Shown here piece after piece: positions 11,231 through 22,728 of a stretch of 64,000 nucleotides of DNA. Under the pieces are notes generated by a model, which was not told the DNA's origin, made no database searches, and worked only from the letters and a program-made list of their open reading frames with translations. Source of the stretch: Papaver somniferum (taxonomy: Eukaryota; Streptophyta; Magnoliopsida; Ranunculales; Papaveraceae); assembly GCF_003573695.1 (NCBI RefSeq), contig NC_039367.1, positions 31,024,442 through 31,088,441 on the forward strand, read 5' to 3'. The position numbers and the translations under genes were made by a program. Numbering within the stretch: position 1 is the stretch's first letter; each line of letters starts with the position of its first letter.

Positions 11231-11731
11231 CATCAAGACCGGGTAGTTAGACAAATAAGCATAATATATATGCACACGAGTGATTTTCCCAAAATAATAT
11301 AATATACTATCAAAACGAGGGGATGACGTCCTACTAAATATTAATCAACTAGGGGATGCCAGCCTATTAAATAAAATAGATATAAAATAATAATAAATCG
11401 GGAGGATGTCGACCTACTAAATACTATTTAAGTGGGGGATGCCGGCCTACTAAAATAATATACAACCAATGGGATGCTAGGCTGCTTTACTTAGCAAGAA
11501 GTTGTAGGGAAACACAGACACTCCTTGCAGGAAAATCATACAACACATTTACACACATATCAAAGTAAATACACAATCATTCACACAAAAAGTAAATGCA
11601 CGTAAACTTATCCAAAAGTAACAAAGACCCTTCATGCTCGTAGGTAGAAAGGAAGATCAATGATTACAAGAAGGTTACAAAGTTCCCACGTGTTTTGAAG
11701 ACAGGACACTCCAACTTCAAGAATTCCTATC
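11231..11731 (-). mobile_element. Chromovirus-like LTR, piece 2
   Basis: Non-coding continuation after the short LTR. It contains four to five imperfect copies of a unit with the core GGGGATGCCGGCCTACTAAA (about 11318-11483). It is interrupted at 11732 by the reverse copia element; CTATC at 11727-11731 is the left target-site duplication of that insertion. Confidence 0.4.
11318..11483. repeat. Imperfect tandem repeat, GGGATGCCGGCCTACTAAA core
   Basis: The words GGGGATGACGTCCTACTAAA, GGGGATGCCAGCCTATTAAA, GGAGGATGTCGACCTACTAA and GGGGGATGCCGGCCTACTAA are spaced by 30-50 bp of AT-rich sequence, and a decayed copy ends the row. Confidence 0.6.
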
Positions 11732-14170
11732 TGAAAAAGCGGGGGTCTAACAACCTCACCCAATATTTTGATTAGCAATCTGTATGGACTAACTCCAATA
11801 TACTTTATAGAGAATTAACTAGACAGTCATACTCAATCTAGATAAAAGTATATCAAAGAGTTAATATCTCAACCTCTCGATTTGATCTTTACTCAAGCAA
11901 ATGGAAATCTGTGAGTCTTTATCAAATACAAGAGAGATAAACTTGGATGGTACCGAAGACCAATATCCAAGTGTCAATCAATTTAAATCAACAACCAAAG
12001 GTTGGATATTCTAATTGATTGATCTTAACGCACAACCTGTGATATTTCAATTATATAACAAAATATAATGCAGAATAAAAATAACACAGACACCAGAAAT
12101 TTTGTTAACGAGGAAACCACAAATGCATAAAAACCCCGGGACCTACTCCAGATTGAACACCACATTGTATTAAGCCGCTACAGACACTAACCTACTATAA
12201 ACTACCTTCGGTCTGGATTGTAGTTGAACCCTAATAAATCTCACACTGATTCAAGGTACAGTTGGGCTCCTTACGTCTCTGATCCCAGCAGGATACTACG
12301 TACTTGATTCCCTTAGATGATCTCACCCACAACCAAGAGTTGCTACGACCCAAAGTCAAAGACTTTAATAAACAAATCTGTATCACACAGAAAAGTCTAC
12401 GATAATAGACAAATTTGTCTTCCACAGATAAACCTAAGAGTTTTGTTCCGTCTTTTGATAAAATCAAGGTGAACAGGAACCAATTGATAACCCGTACTTA
12501 TATTCCCGAAGAACAGCCTAGAATTATCAATCACCTCACAATAATCTAAATCTATGGTAGCGAAACTAGATATTGTGGAATCACAAACGATGAGACGAAG
12601 ATGTTTGTGATTTCTTTTTATCTTGCCCTATTGGAGATATAATCTCAAGTCAATTATTCGATTGAACTCGTACGATAGAAAATGACAAGATCAGATCGCT
12701 CAACTACAAGAGAAGTATTTTCGTCTGGTTTCACAATCCCAATTAACTCTTTCATTCGTTAACCTACAGGGTCTTGAGAATAAACCTAAGGTTAAAGGAG
12801 AACCTACTCTAGCAAAACCAACTAGTATCATACAGGAGGCGTGGGGATTAGTTTTTCCAGTTGCTAGATGTCACCTTATATACTTTTCAAATCAGGGTTT
12901 GCAATCTAAGTTACCTTGGTAACAAAGCATTCAATATGCACCGTTAGATGAAAAACCTGATTTAGCCAATTTAATATCTTTCAACCGTTAGATCGAAACT
13001 TAGCTTGTCACACACAAATGAAACGTATTTCATTTAGGTTTGAGTAACCGTACCTAAACGTGTACACTTAGTTGGTTCACAAATAGTTAACCAATGGTTA
13101 GCCATATGAGCACTTACATATTAACCGTGTTCATCTTCTTCACAACTAGTTCAAATGACTTCAAAAGAACTAGTTGAAGAGTTATTCAATTGCTTGGGTC
13201 TTTGTGAATAGACACAATTGAAACAAAATCAGTTTGATTCACTTGAATCACTTCATGAACAATATAGCCACGATATGCAAAGATTGCATTCCTTATTGAT
13301 TTATTGTTTAAGTTCATGAACTTCCGATTTGAGAAATATAACCATCTTGTGTACGCATACGGGTACGTGTGCCATAGCTACCGGATTTGAGTTTACAAAC
13401 TCAACATAAATTTTTGGTCGAAAATTTTCGAGGGTACGCGTACCTAAGGTGACTGGTTTAACAGTTTGCAAACTTACAAACTCAGCAGAAATTTTCGGTT
13501 CGAAAACTTCCCTGGTACGCGTACCCAACCTGTCTCCTTCACCAATACCGTGCATATGCACTCACTTGGTTTCCGGCACATGGATTTATACACTAATGTG
13601 CAAACACACTATATATGCTTATATCCATAGTTGGTTACGTAATCTCAACTCTACATTTCAATCATTGAAACATTCTTCTATAATGTTATAACAGTCGTTA
13701 TTCACAACTATCGTCATCAAAGTTATTTTCAAGATTTTAACGTCAATATGACTTTCCTCACGGGTTAAGATGAAAAGTGGTTAACGCGAAATCTTACCAA
13801 CACATATTTCGAGAAAAAGATAGGCGGGTAAACTCGGCTCGAAATAGCAAATGTGTATGTATGAAAACTATCATACTTATACGACTTTGTCTCAAGAATA
13901 GGAGATAGAGAGGTAGTATTTTGAGTGATAGATATGTTCAAGTCTCCACATACCTTTTAGACGGATGAAGTTCCACCGGTTCCTTGAGTATTTCTTCGTC
14001 TTAGTAAGATAATCGTCGTGGAGTCTGGAGCTCAACTATACTTAACTGTCCTAGTCCGAGACTTAGCTATAAGTAGTCTAGAAATCAAGACATATAATTT
14101 TGACAACTAAACTTGACAAACATGCTTTAGATAGCAACGCATGCGAGTTCGACCGAGCAATGCTCTAACA
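11732..14170 (-). mobile_element. 3' LTR of a reverse-oriented Ty1/copia element
   Basis: Reverse copy of the main copia LTR: starts TGAAAAAGCGGGGGTC and ends GCTCTAACA. A TATATAAG box on the minus strand is at 12875-12882. Immediately to its right, minus-strand GGGAGAGAT is the polypurine tract that precedes a 3' LTR. The left flank CTATC (11727-11731) is repeated at 28480-28484 beyond the partial 5' LTR, so one copia insertion spans 11732-28479, now filled with other elements. Confidence 0.8.
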
Positions 14171-14516
14171 ATCTCTCCCTTTGTCAATTTTAGTGGCAAA
14201 ACTATCAATACATATGGATTACAAAATAAATAAAACTTTGTAGCTTCTCGTCCACATGCTTGATCTCCTTGGGGCTTCAACATTACTAGAAAACTTCGTC
14301 TTTTCCAAGTACTCCCATGATTCCATGGATGTTCAATTCAGCATCATAGTTGTTGAAGATCCGTAGCCATAACAATGAGAAAACAAAAGCTCTCGATCTT
14401 TCTTATACAATGTCATAGTATTATTACTCAGTATTAAAGTTCTTATATCACAACTTCGACAACAATATTATGGTGATATGTATCACTCCCCTTTAGTCAA
14501 TACTTTCATCTTAACA
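14171..14516 (-). mobile_element. Internal remnant of the reverse copia element
   Basis: The minus strand matches the last bases of the internal region at 36470-36656: AGTTTTGCCACTAAAATTGA, then the AGGGAGAGAT polypurine tract. It carries no intact frame. It is cut at 14517 by a sequence beginning CACTACATC. Confidence 0.65.
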
Positions 14517-14940
14517 CACTACATCATTTTTGGGGTTTAGCAACAGCCTAACGCAATTGCAAAAGGCACTTGCAACAGCTGACAGCCGTTGCGAAACGTG
14601 GGGTTGCATCCTCTTTGCAATAACTCCACCGCCGTTGCGAATCTTTTCGCAACGGTTTTAGTTCGCCCGATTGTTTTACCTTGATTTCGCAACTGCTTAA
14701 GCCGTTGCGAACAGGTTTAGCAACAGCTTGTGTCGAAATTTAGCAAGACTAAATTTCGCAACTGCCCAGAAGCCGTTCCGAAATTTTGAACCAAAAAAAC
14801 AGAATCCGGTTCTTCTTAGCCGGACCAGATTTTGTTATTCTGGTTCAAAGTTTAGCAACATCCTTTAGCCGTAGCTAAATTTTTGCAACTGAAAAAAAGT
14901 CAAGTCCACATTTTGTTGACCTGGTCAAGAGTCTCCTGTA
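14517..14940 (+). mobile_element. Terminus of a CACTA-type element
   Basis: Begins CACTACATCATTTTTGGGG and is followed by dense subterminal repeats of AGCCGTTGCGAA / TTTAGCAACAGC in both orientations (14538-14890), the typical layout of plant CACTA (En/Spm) ends. The preceding bases ACA could be half of a 3-bp duplication. No matching inverted terminus ending in TAGTG is seen before 27424, so the other end appears deleted. Confidence 0.6.
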
Positions 14941-17185
14941 AAATTTTCAGGCCAATTACCGGTTAAATTCAGGCCAATTTCTGGCCAAAACATATAAACG
15001 TAACCATGTAAGAGAGAGATCCATTGAACTAAAACAACTTGTATGTATGAAATCCAAATTACAACTGCTTCAGAATAAGTTTACAGATTAGGTTAAGTCT
15101 GAAAAATCACCAAAATTGTTTACTCAGCAATACAACGCAAGTGTTTGAAATTTTTTTCCATGAGTAGTTGTACTAAAATAAATTATTAACAACAACTTCT
15201 ACCCGGTAGACATATGTGAAAGGATATCAATTTTCTCACCGGTTACCAGCACAAGGAGCACTAAAAGCTAATAGCATAAGCACTAAAACTTTTTAAGAAA
15301 AAGGCTTACCATCTGATCAACAAGCATTAAATCAGTCTTTAAAGAGATCTTCCAAACAGGTCCAAGTAAACCCATAACACGAACATTGTTTTCTTCTTCA
15401 AACCCCGAACCATCTCACATTCGGTATTCCTGCTGATAAATCAAAGACAAAAGAAAACATGTTGTCAAAAGCTTGAACACAACACACAAAGCTATATGAG
15501 TAACAGACATAGAGAACATCAATAAACAAACATTGTTACATCCTTTGGCATGCACATAATGAGTATTGGTAAAAACAAAACCTTGAAGGATTCTCATCCG
15601 AGAGAAGCAATGCAGCAAGACAGGCTCTACCTTAAAATTTTGAACCTAGCAATCACAGATGATGCTGTTAATTAGCTTCATGAACCAATCTAAGTTAAAC
15701 TCCCTTAACATCTGCAAACCCATAAGAAAAGAAAGTTGAACAATGTACCTGATCAGTAAGCTGGATAACGAAAAAAATCTGTTGGATGCCAACCATAAAA
15801 GTATTGGGTACCTGATATCAAATTTATGACAACAAGAAAATGATCTACATAAACTTCTGACCCTGGGTTTAGGAATTGAGGAAATTAAGCTAATATGAGC
15901 TTTTGTTGTAGAGGATTCAGCATTACCATTTTTCTTCACAAATGGAACTGATTAGTTATCCCTTTTTGTATGAGGCGCATATGTCTCAGAAGTTGAAACA
16001 AGTTTCCCATCCCCCACCTGAAGCAATGAGATAACAAAGATCACAAATAATTCTTCACCCGCTATAAGATTGATTATAAATGCAACGACGACAGGTGAAA
16101 GTAACCTAGATAACATCACCTTTTGCTTCCAGTTTTTAGCATGTCGTTGCCATTACACTTACCTTATTGAAATATACTCAATCCATGGAATAGACTACAA
16201 CAGAACATAGCAAAAGAATTCAGATAGAATGAAATGGAAAAATGCAACTGATAGAGTTTAATGTAATAAAAACATTGAGTAATCTGCAGCTATCGACGCA
16301 TATATATATATATCCTAGCAGATACAAGATGCTCATTATTCTTATCTACACAAAATATCCAACTAAAGTTCATAAGAGCAAAGTTTGTTCCTTAGAAAAT
16401 CAAACTTATTCAAGCATATTAATGAGGAGGCTTTCTTAGAAGTAATAAAGGATACAGATTAAACCTTGAAGATGGAGAGGAGAAATAGTTGGATTAGTGA
16501 ATTTTCAATACTCTGATTTAGAGTTTGAGTTTTCCTTAGGAGAGATGAACAAAATCTTTCTCCATTACCCACTGCAAACTTCGATAAAACTGAATTGAGG
16601 GATGTGAACTGAAACCCCCCTACACATAAATCAAAATCTGAGCTACCAAACTAACAGAAACCCTAAAAAATCCTAATAAAATTACCTCTAGATTCAAGAG
16701 ACATTGTTAACTACTGGACCTTTTATAATTAATATGAAATTAAAACAAAAAATAATAATTATAAACCTCAACACAAAACAAAAGAAGAAGATCTTGATTT
16801 GAACAAACCCCATCCTGGTCTCTTATCTTCAGAAAACTCTAAAACCCAAATCTAAGATGCAAAAATATAAATCAAATAAAACCCATATATAAACGGTCTC
16901 CATTATACCAAACGTGTATTCACGAAAAAAGGACTTTACTCTAAGAACCATAGATTAAGCAAATACAGTAATCCTCTTAACCTAAAACGAAATGGTTTTC
17001 TTAACTCGATCGAGATTTTGATTGAAGATTGATTTGTTAATCGAGCTATTTAGACCGAGGGTCGAGATTTTAATTGAGTTATTCAGACTGAGAAACAGGA
17101 GCGGCGCTGGAGAAAGAAAAAGGATGAAGGTGAAGTGAAGAGTGTAGATAAGTGAGATAAGTGTATATGGGAAAATTAGGCTAAG
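14941..17185 (-). other. Unassigned interior, gene-like but uncoded
   Basis: Probably the inside of the CACTA element. On the minus strand it resembles transcribed plant DNA: a CT-rich leader-like stretch near 17090-17160, AT-rich intron-like runs, and short frames such as one at 15939-15646 interrupted by possible splice sites. No domain could be recognised, and none of the frames is long enough to call. A captured, decayed gene is possible but unproved. Confidence 0.25.
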
Positions 17186-17374
17186 TTCCAACACACCGAT
17201 AACCCATAATATGAGGCCCTTAATTGAAAAACGTTTAAATCTAGGTCCCTAATTTTTAAAAGACATTCATGTTTTTTTATATATTGTCAAGCCCCAAATT
17301 AAATAAAATTTAAATTTAAGCTCAAATTTATTAAACCTAGTCCCAAAATTATTAAATTATAGTGTGAATGTGTA

Positions 17375-17800
17375 AACAGAAGTTACACATGCATATGTCA
17401 TGTGTATCCAGAAGTTACACATCCTTATGACATGTGTAACGCAAAGTTACATATCAAAAAAAATAGACATAAAAAAGAACACATACAAAAATACATGTAT
17501 TACTTTAATATTCATTTATAATAATTTCTTAGCATGTGTAACTAGAAGTTACACACGCATCTGTCTAGTGTAATTGAGAGTTACATATGCATCTATCTAG
17601 TGTAATTGAGAGTTACACATGCGTCTGACTTGTGTGTTCAGCGCCAACTCCAGTTCCAGTGAGACCTAAAATATAACGACAAGCAATTAGTTTTTATAAG
17701 ATTAAATGAAAAACAATGTATATTCAATTTCACATACATATGAGTAGTGAAACTAGCAGTTACCCATGCAACTGACTAGTGTAACTAGGAGTTACACATC
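17375..17800. repeat. Dispersed 21-23-bp palindromes TGTGTAAC...GTTACACA
   Basis: Near-palindromic units such as ATGTGTAACTAGAAGTTACA (arms TGTGTAAC and GTTACACA, loop of about five bases) occur singly and in rows, with copies at about 17375-17450, 17530-17625 and 17755-17800. More are at 18220-18430 and, past the Athila insertion, at 27235-27355. Sequence and loop vary while the arms are kept. Confidence 0.65.
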
Positions 17801-17971
17801 CATATTGGAACTCAGCACACGAACCAATAAAGGAAAGAACATAAGCATGATTACCAAGTGTATAATGTTCAAACCACCGATTTATGATGTAAAGCTATGA
17901 GTTAAAGGTTCAACATTTCGGGAAAACGCAGAATATAAAACAAAATATAGACTGAGGCATGTTGGACTAAC

Positions 17972-18177
17972 CTTGCAGTAGTATCAAGCGCAATTTTAGT
18001 GCTGGCATTCACCAATCCACCATTATTTTCCACTCAATAAGTAAGTTCATCTCCATCTAGACTTGCATCAATATACACGGTAGAGTTCTCATCAATCTCC
18101 TCTCTTAGAAGAATTTTTGACAACTCTGTCGCCACCTTCTTCTCTAGCCACCTCCTAATTAGCCTAGCGCCATATAC
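17972..18177 (-). pseudogene. Captured exon of HSP101/ClpB chaperone (fragment)
   Basis: The minus strand begins after an acceptor-like TTTTACAG with a frame reading VYGARLIRRWLEKK, then ELSKILLREEIDENSTVYID. This is the highly conserved C-terminal small-domain segment of the second AAA+ module of plant HSP101/ClpB, the cytosolic disaggregase. After DGDELTY a stop interrupts it, but the frame continues with VENNGGLVNAST before an AAG|GTTAGT donor-like site. The retained splice sites point to capture of genomic DNA rather than of mRNA. Only about 68 codons of a roughly 910-residue protein are present, so it is non-functional. Confidence 0.8.
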
Positions 18178-18213
18178 CTGTAAAATCGACAAAGAAGATT
18201 TTTCAACTTCTGT

Positions 18214-18474
18214 AAGCATATATCATGTGTAAGTCGCAGTTACATATGTCATAGGCAGTTACACATGCATATGACATGTGTAAGCCGCAGTTACACATCA
18301 GTATTATGGCTTGTATACTTGGCACGTATACTATGTTAAGCATATATCATGTGTAAGTCGCAGTTACATATGTCATAGGCATGTGTAATAGGCAGTTCCA
18401 CATGCATATGACATGTGTAAGCCGCACTTACACATCAGTATTATGGCTTGTATACTTGGCACGTATAATATGTT
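18214..18474. repeat. Tandem duplication of about 125-135 bp
   Basis: The block from AGCATATATCATGTGTAAGT to GGCACGTATACTATGTTA is present twice in direct order (18214-18337 and 18336-18474); the second copy has a short extra GTGTAATAGGC segment. Both contain the TGTGTAA/TTACACA palindromes. Confidence 0.75.
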
Positions 18475-18735
18475 AGCTATAAAAATCGAAATGAAACAAC
18501 TACAACAGCCCCTTCAATCACTTTCCAATTTGGAAAAGTAGATATCCTCAAACCAAGCTTTCGAGGATGTCATGATTCATGAACAGTTACATCCTTAATT
18601 TCTATTACACCCACTCATATATTTCTAAGCGGAAAACTTACAAAGACAAATAAGAATACTGGAATTGAAGGACTCAAATCATTAAGCAAATGAAGGAATT
18701 CAATATATTATTCACGGATATAAATGCTTAGTAAT

Positions 18736-20225
18736 TGATAGACACATTTTTGTGTCTAAGTTGTCCTCAATTTTCTATATTGTTGGTACTCGTATTTGTG
18801 CTTATTTTGGTGTTTTGTGTGTTTGTAGGTATTTTTGGAAAAATCGGCTCGAAAAATTATGCGGAACACCCCCGAAAGACAACTGCTAAACGGACCCCAG
18901 TTTTGGATAAGGGGCACCTCAATTACTAAGGGGTACCTCAGTTGGGCATCTGCTATTCTCACTCCCAGTCTGGTTAAGGGACTTCATCCTCTTCGTTTGA
19001 ATTTAGAAATATGGCGGGAAAATTGGAACATAATTAGGGTTGGGAATTTGAAGAAGTTCTAGGGAGATTCAATGGATGAAATTACTCGGGTTTGTTCTAA
19101 TTGTCAACACAGGAACGGTATGGGTGTTGGATTCAATCCAATTTGGTTAGATAATCACTAATCGAAGAACTCAGGAATGGTATATTCCCCGTGAGAATAT
19201 TCTCGGGACTTGGAAGATTTGCACGAGTCATAGCATGGAGATATTCTTCTGAGACGTCTTTTGAGCATGATTGGAGTGTGTTGTCTTCATAATACCGCCT
19301 GGAGAAACCAAAAATGGAAATTATTCCCTAATCTGGCCGTGATGAATAATCGCATTCAATGGGGAATATTTGGAGTTATTAGAGATTATTTTCGGTACCA
19401 TAAGGCTATATAAGTTGTTTCTAAGGAGTGGAGTCGGGGAGGGAGAGTTTGGGGAGCAGTTTGGAGTTTCAACAGAGCTGAAAATCAAGTTGCCGGAAAA
19501 CTGTTTTCTGCTGGTGCACTGAAGAACACGAAGAACTTTAGACGCACAAAGACAGTCGTTTATCAACATTGACAACGACAGAGGGGTGAGGGTCGATGCT
19601 ACAGCATCAGTGACAGTTCACATATATCGTTCTCTGTAACAGCTGGTTTGTAACACTTATAACTGTTACAAACCCGGTTTTTAATTATTTTCTCCCATAT
19701 TATCATCCTTGTAAGCACCTTTTGAGCAATGAATTATCTTTTTGAGTGTGTTTCCATGATGAAGAGATAAAACCAATCCTTGGGGCTATGGAGGAAGCTG
19801 TTGTTTTGGTAAAAGTGATATATCTTTATTTTAAATTAATTATAGCAATTCTATTATGAGTTTTGCATTGAACTAAAAATGGATTATATGATTTTGATTA
19901 GTTAGGTGTATTTTCTCTTGATAGAATATGCTTGCTTTAGAGTTTTGATATTCTATGCTTGGATTAACATCTATTCTTTTAAAAATCTACATGTCTAGGC
20001 AATACTATTAGAATTAATTTGAATGTTGAGTTGCGAAATTATTTTTTTATTAAATCACTAATATCGACCAATGGTGGAATCCTAGCCCCAGTCTCTCCAC
20101 AATATTCACATCACCTTTTTATTTGAGTTTATTATTATCATTTATAAAATTTAAGTCTAAAAAAATCTGCTTTCACAAGTCTTGAACGAACCATCTTACT
20201 ACAACATCATTGAAAATAACCATCA
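18736..20225 (+). repeat. 5' LTR of the Athila-like element
   Basis: 1490 bp, starts TGATAGACACATTTTTGTGT and ends AACCATCA. It differs from the 3' LTR by scattered substitutions and small indels: for example, an extra copy of a short GGGGCACCTCA-containing stretch near 18910-18935 here, and a duplicated GATTTGCAC near 26010 in the other. This suggests an old but not ancient insertion. Confidence 0.85.
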
Positions 20226-20230
20226 ATTTT

Positions 20231-20244
20231 TGGCGCCGCCGACG
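20231..20244 (+). other. Primer-binding site of the Athila-like element
   Basis: TGGCGCCGCCGACG, five bases after the LTR end; TGGCGCCG-type sites are usual in plant Athila/Tat elements and pair with a tRNA 3' end. Confidence 0.65.
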
Positions 20245-21347
20245 CAGACTTGTCTTTAGGCTAGAGTTTTTATATTCTTTTTTTAGGTTTTTATTTGTTA
20301 TTCTTTACGTTTTTGGGTTTTTGTCTTTTCCTTACAGATTTTGGAATTTGGAGCGAAGGAAAAGTTTGCCAAAGCTTTTGGTGAATACTTAAAGAATTGG
20401 AGTAAAAGCAAAGCGAAATGAGCGAAAGAAAAGAAGAAGAAAAATTAATAAAAAAAAAAAGAGAGACATTTTATTTTGTTTTCATTTTTTAGAGTTTTTT
20501 TTTTCTTTTTTAGACTTTCCTTTTCTTTTGCACTATATTTTTGGACTGTGGACTTTGGGACTTTTTTTATTTATTATTATTTTTTTAAAACCCTACGAAA
20601 GGGTAGTTTAAATATCAATTGTTTGCATAGAAGGACGGCGATTACGATATCGCCTCGGCCCCTCGGGTTCGTACATGACATAGGAGTCGTGCCCGAGTCG
20701 ACTAAAACGGTTCATCCCCCGTCTGGTACAGGAGGTAAGTTTGTCGAAACACTCGCGAATCTCCTGTCAGCGAGTTACTGTATTCCTTCGTTTGCATATA
20801 TGCTGAGGATTTGAAAACGGCTGCTTTAATTTCCTAGTAAAGGGCAAGGACTGGCCATATAAGATAAGGGTTCGGATTTCATCATCGTTCCCTTCTTGAC
20901 CGCCTTAGGAAACGAAACCAAACGCGAACCTAAGCCTAAAATTTGACTAGAACGAGACCTATACGGTAACGAGATTAATATGAAAGTCATTCGAAAAATA
21001 TTTGTTACTCTTTTAAGCATGCTTCAAAGTTCATGATGGTTTCTGTGAGTTGAATACGCGCCTTGTAACGCCGGTGAGGCCTTGGGTATCAAAGCTCCAC
21101 TGAGCTTCCCTCGTCTCGATTCAACTTACTTTAACTCGGATTGATTCCATAGGGGTTTGCTTAAATTTTAACGAATTCCCTTTCGAAGGATTAGAAGCTG
21201 GTCTAGAAACAATATAAGTGAAGCCATCATGCTTTTTGTTTGCTAGAAATCAGTAGGTTTGCTGTGGTGGAGTCATCCTTGTTTGTGTTTGCATAGAACT
21301 TCCCTTCCTTTTAGGATTTCTTTCTTTTTCTTTTGTTTTTATAGTGT

Positions 21348-22690
21348 ATGCCCGAAGTTATTAGAGAGCGGGCTTGGAAAAGAAACACTCTAGGTCGTTT
21401 GATTAGTAATAAACCTAGTAGTTCTTCTTGTGAAGGCGGGGAGCTCGAAGACTCTTCTTTTGAGAGCCCTGTCTTTGGAAATTTCAGCTTTGAAAACTTG
21501 ACAATTAGTGAAGAAAGTACTCCTAGTCCTTTGGTAGTGCCAGAAATGGCAACTTTGAAATCTTTATTAAACCCAATTAGGACCTCTCGTCCGTCTTTTA
21601 TCAAGTTAGCTGAAACCGAGGCATATTATGAACTCAAACCTGGGACTTTACAGATTCTCCCAATCTTTTTAGGAAAAGTGAATGAGAACCCCTATTTTCA
21701 TGTTAGGGAATTTGAGGAAGTTTGTAGTACTCTGAAAATTAAAAACCGTAGTGATGATGCGTTGAAACTTAGGTTATTCCCCTTTTCCTTAAAAGATAAA
21801 GCCAAATTTTGGCTGTATAGTTTGGCTTCTGAGTCAATTGAAACCTATGACCAACTTACATCTGCCTTTATACAGAAGTTTTTCCAAGGCACAAAACATC
21901 ATCTATTAGGACACAAATCTGTACTTTTGCTCAACAAGAGGGAGAATCTTTATATAGGTATTTAGAAAGTTCAATGACTTAATATCTCAATGTCCTCATC
22001 ATGGTTTAGATATGGTTAGGTTAGTTCATATCCTCTACGAGGGTTTAGATTATTCAACAACAACCATGGTTGAGTCCTTATGCACAGGTGGGTTTGAGAA
22101 TAGAACTGTTGATGAGGCGATGACATTTTTGAATGAAATCGCCGATAAGACCCAACAATGGGAAAATAGTAGGTAACCCCATAAAACAATTCTTCTAAGT
22201 AGAGGAAAGGTCAATAGGGTATAAGGATCTTATGAGTCAGATGCTAAAATAGAAGCCATAGCCAAACGGTTAGAAGCCTTAGAATTAGGTCATTCTAGTG
22301 GTAATAGTGGTAGAATAGAGCCTTTCTGGGAAGGCCATGCTGTTGAGTAGCAATCCAATGCTCTTTATAACAACACTAGATTCGATAACCGTCAGAAGTT
22401 TGACCCATATTCAGAAACCTATGACCCTGGATGGAGAAACCATCCCAACCTTTCTTGGTCTAAGGGACAGAATCAAGGTCAGTCTAGTACCTCTCAGGTT
22501 CCCCCAGGTTTTGGATATACTAAGAATCCTTCAGCTCCGGCACAGTTTCAGATCCCTTCAGATAAGAAAATCATGAGTTTAGAAGAGTCTCTTGCCTTGT
22601 TAACTCGGAACACTTTAGAATTTCAGCAATCGGTTGCAAAAGGATTAGATGAAAATAAAAATATGGTACAAGCTAAATCTCAGGCTATTT
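21348..22690 (+). pseudogene. gag (capsid) of the Athila-like element, broken
   Basis: The first frame (21348-21965, 205 codons) carries the retrotransposon gag core: FEEVCSTLKI, LRLFPFSLKDKAKFWLYSL, YDQLTSAFIQKFF. A frameshift near 21920 then moves the reading to another frame (TFAQQEGESLYRYL), with further shifts to FNDLISQCPHHG and EGLDYSTTTMVES. The part from about 22225 reads AIAKRLEALELG, DPYSETYDPGWRNHPNLSWS and PPGFGYTKNP, the wording of Athila gag. Several stops and at least two frameshifts make it inactive. Confidence 0.75.
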
Positions 22691-22728
22691 CCTAGTTGAA
22701 AACCCAGGTTAGTTAGATAAATGAGACA

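Larger units (their letters stand above)
17186..18735. mobile_element. Pack-MULE-like segment, left part
   Basis: Its left end holds repeated words GGCCCTTAATT, GGTCCCTAATTTTTAAAA and AGTCCCAAAATTATTAAA, like the TGTCCCTA words of the MULE at 5618. Then come palindromic TGTGTAAC-GTTACACA units (17375-17800 and 18220-18430) and a captured HSP101 exon. It is split at 18736 by the Athila element and continues at 27029, where more of the same palindromes occur. No transposase and no second terminus were found, so MULE is a suggestion based on the outer repeats. Confidence 0.4.

Noticed and set aside
18756..19062. Frames on both strands repeated at 25562-25750
   Set aside because: LTR sequence of the Athila element; stops and indels differ between the two LTRs.
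20210..20814. Phe-rich frames after the Athila 5' LTR
   Set aside because: T-rich leader of the retroelement between primer site and gag; composition only.
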